17,327 nt of DNA from Oscillospiraceae bacterium. GTDB lineage: Bacteria > Bacillota > Clostridia > Oscillospirales > Oscillospiraceae. Positions 15,923 through 17,327 of the stretch are shown here, in pieces. Every line of letters starts with the position of its first letter. The stretch's first letter is position 1. The DNA is taken from assembly GCA_020025175.1 (NCBI GenBank), contig JAHHSM010000032.1, positions 1-17,327 of the forward strand. The letters are read 5' to 3'. The notes under the pieces are model-generated. The model searched no databases and was not told the DNA's origin. It saw only the letters and a program-made list of their open reading frames with translations. The position numbers and the translations under genes are program-made.

Positions 15923-16588
15923 ATGATCAGGGTAAGTGCATTTAAGAAAACAATCGAAAAATATAAACATGCATGGGTATTCCTGTATGCATTCATTTAT
16001 TTACCGTGGTTTGCGTATCTGGAGAAACATATTACGGCAACGTCCAGTTTTCATGCAATTCACTCTGTATTGGATGATAAGATCCCATTTATTGAGTATT
16101 TTATTGTACCGTACCTGCTGTGGTTCTTTTTTGTCGCTGGGGTATTCCTTTACTTTTTCTTTAAGGATGTGGATGGATTTTACAAGTTGGCAAAGTTGAC
16201 TTTTGCCGGAATGACGATCTTCCTTTTAATCTCTACAGTATTTCCCAACGGATTAATGTTAAGACCTGTTGTATTTCCAAGGGATAATGTGTTTACAGAC
16301 CTGGTCAAGATGTTGTATCTGGTAGATACCCCGACCAATGTATTCCCAAGCCTGCATGTGTTCAATTCACTTGCTGCATGCATTGCAATCGCCAAGAGCG
16401 AACGACTGCGAAAGCATCCGGTCATTTGCACCGGGGCATATATTCTTGCGGGATTGATTATCCTTTCCACAATGTTTTTAAAACAACATTCGGTCATTGA
16501 TGTGATAGGCGCCGTGTTCATGGCATATGTGTTATATCAGTTCAGTGAAAAAAGAAGCAATCGATTCCCCAAGAAGCAGAGGGTTTAG
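15923..16588 (+). CDS. PAP2 family phosphatase, Aur1/PAP2_3-like
   Basis: A 221-residue membrane protein with about five to six hydrophobic segments. It carries the PAP2 active-site series: RP at 114-115, PSLH (142-145, equivalent to PSGH) and S182-T183-x5-H189-x3-D193, equivalent to SRx5Hx3D. His145 and His189 would be the catalytic histidines. Thr replaces the usual phosphate-binding Arg at 183, a form I associate with the Aur1-like PAP2_3 branch (STxFxKQH). The likely substrate is a lipid phosphate or phospholipid head group at the membrane surface; which one cannot be told. The ATG is preceded by GAGGGAG. It has its own promoter and a hairpin terminator, so it is probably monocistronic. 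Confidence 0.9.
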   Translation: MIRVSAFKKTIEKYKHAWVFLYAFIYLPWFAYLEKHITATSSFHAIHSVLDDKIPFIEYFIVPYLLWFFFVAGVFLYFFFKDVDGFYKLAKLTFAGMTIFLLISTVFPNGLMLRPVVFPRDNVFTDLVKMLYLVDTPTNVFPSLHVFNSLAACIAIAKSERLRKHPVICTGAYILAGLIILSTMFLKQHSVIDVIGAVFMAYVLYQFSEKRSNRFPKKQRV

Positions 16589-16610
16589 AGCAAGGGAATC
16601 ACACAATCTG

Positions 16611-16643
16611 AAGAATCGCACCAAAAAACGGTGCGATTCTTTT
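16611..16643 (+). terminator. Terminator of the PAP2 gene
   Basis: Perfect 12-bp stem AAGAATCGCACC (16611-16622) and GGTGCGATTCTT (16630-16641), a 7-nt loop and a short T-run, starting 22 nt after the stop codon. Confidence 0.85.
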
Positions 16644-16980
16644 ACACCTCATGAGCAAATTTTTCAAGGGGACTTTCGCCCAAAATAATATATTCCAAAA
16701 AGAGATGCGCTTAAGTCACTCGTGCCTACCGTAAATGCTGAGGTGCGAAACTGTCAGGAGTGCCGCAGGCAAGGCAAAGCCACTCCCTTAAAGTTTTCTT
16801 TCTGCGCTGCATCCCCCTCATCGAGCACACGACCACCGTTAAGCAGGATTACCGCCGGCTTTTCCGGTGGTGAGTACGCGCGCTCTCGGCATAACCCAGA
16901 GGAAGTTATGCTTGCCTTTTTCTGTATATCAAAAGTATAATCAAACGGTTCTATAAATTAGAGCTTAGGAAGGAAACAAA
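16644..16980. other. Gene-free interval with GC-rich, hairpin-rich core
   Basis: By hand count 16741-16910 is about 56% G+C, whereas the first 120 bases of the following gene are about 34%. The core holds several inverted repeats: GGAGTG/CACTCC (16757-16762 and 16781-16786), ACCGCCGG/CCGGTGGT (16851-16858 and 16864-16871, one G-U pair) and GCATAAC/GTTATGC (16889-16895 and 16905-16911) followed by a T-rich run. A minus-strand frame is open from 16957 to 16754 for 67 codons, but it has no start codon. It may be a remnant of a mobile element or a structured RNA; I recognise no named family with certainty. Confidence 0.5.
16912..16941 (+). promoter_or_regulatory. Putative promoter of the GNAT gene
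   Basis: TTGCCT (16912-16917), an 18-bp spacer and TATAAT (16936-16941), placed directly after the GCATAAC/GTTATGC hairpin. The leader is about 32 nt and contains the ribosome binding site AGGAAGGA. Confidence 0.6.
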
Positions 16981-17327
16981 ATGGAGTTTAGAGAAATAGA
17001 TAAATCCAACTATTGGGATTGTATGACTTTGACAGTTGACGCAAATCAAGAACATTTTGTTGCAGACAATAAGCAATCATTGGTTGAAGCAGCTTTTGAA
17101 GACGGCTTCTATACTTTAGGTATACATAATGGCGACACCATGATTGGTTTTGTTTTGTACGACTATGATGAAACATTTCCTGGATGGTCTATGAATCGTT
17201 TTATGATAGGCAAACAGTACCAAGGCAAAGGATATGGGAAAAAGGCAGTGTTAGAATTCCTTGATTATTTTAAAAGAAAACACAAGGTTGATAAAATATA
17301 CATTAGTGTATCCTTAGAAAATATTAT
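16981..17327 (+). CDS. GNAT family N-acetyltransferase, 3' end beyond window
   Basis: The first 115 residues of an acetyl-CoA-dependent acetyltransferase. The order GFVLYDYDETFPGWSMNRFMIG (56-77), then the acetyl-CoA pyrophosphate-binding QYQGKGYGKKA (79-89), resembles the polyamine acetyltransferase group (BltD/PaiA/SpeG-like), but the substrate cannot be assigned from sequence. The ATG has AGGAAGGA about six nt upstream. The coding sequence is markedly more AT-rich than the interval before it, which hints at separate origins. The C-terminal quarter to third is outside the window. Confidence 0.85.
   Translation, partial: MEFREIDKSNYWDCMTLTVDANQEHFVADNKQSLVEAAFEDGFYTLGIHNGDTMIGFVLYDYDETFPGWSMNRFMIGKQYQGKGYGKKAVLEFLDYFKRKHKVDKIYISVSLENI

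Noticed and set aside
16754..16957. 67-codon minus-strand open frame in the GC-rich island
   Set aside because: There is no ATG, GTG or TTG start with a ribosome binding site near its upstream end. It may be a remnant, but not a supported gene.

Overview
The window looks like chromosomal DNA of an anaerobic, low-to-mid GC Firmicute of class Clostridia, possibly Oscillospirales-like. The grounds are the cofactor-free ECF module ecfA1-ecfA2-ecfT followed by truA, a QueH-type epoxyqueuosine reductase, DUF5711, UPF0735 and DUF6512-like proteins, strong AGGAGG-type ribosome binding sites and sigma-A promoters. The species cannot be named from the sequence. Almost everything is on the minus strand. 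Only queH, a PAP2 protein and an acetyltransferase at the right edge are on the plus strand.

Region 1 (1-8447, minus) is one long apparent operon driven by a strong promoter at 8418-8447. In transcription order it encodes a class I SAM-dependent methyltransferase, EcfA1, EcfA2, EcfT, TruA, a membrane-anchored DUF5711 protein, a CvpA-family membrane protein and a zinc-finger ClpE-type AAA+ unfoldase that runs off the left edge. Spacings are short, two gene pairs overlap by 7-8 nt, and I see no internal terminator. A perfect 18-bp palindrome overlaps the -10/+1 region of the promoter. Divergent from it, queH (8535-9110, plus) has its own extended -10 promoter and ends at a hairpin terminator that may work in both directions.

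Region 2 (9224-12548, minus) holds a small five-helix DUF6512-like membrane protein and, upstream, an 886-residue protein made of an N-terminal zinc-ribbon-like segment followed by an unbroken run of 19 Sel1 repeats of exactly 36 residues, plus degenerate flanking units. The putative promoter of the Sel1 gene lies inside the terminator hairpin of the next gene upstream.

Region 3 (12492-15572, minus) is an amino-acid biosynthesis operon: a UPF0735 ACT-domain protein, homoserine dehydrogenase with an abbreviated C-terminal regulatory domain, and aspartate kinase with intact tandem ACT domains. Together they feed aspartate towards homoserine (threonine and methionine) and lysine.

Region 4 (15573-17327, plus) contains a PAP2/Aur1-like membrane phosphatase with its own promoter and terminator, then a 392-bp gene-free interval with a GC-rich, hairpin-rich core (about 56% GC by hand count over 16741-16910), and a partial AT-rich GNAT acetyltransferase. 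This end looks accessory or recently rearranged. I found no tRNA, rRNA, CRISPR array, intact insertion sequence or recognisable riboswitch. No complete novel system is evident. The best leads are the palindromic operator, the Sel1 protein, the promoter-in-terminator and the GC-rich island.
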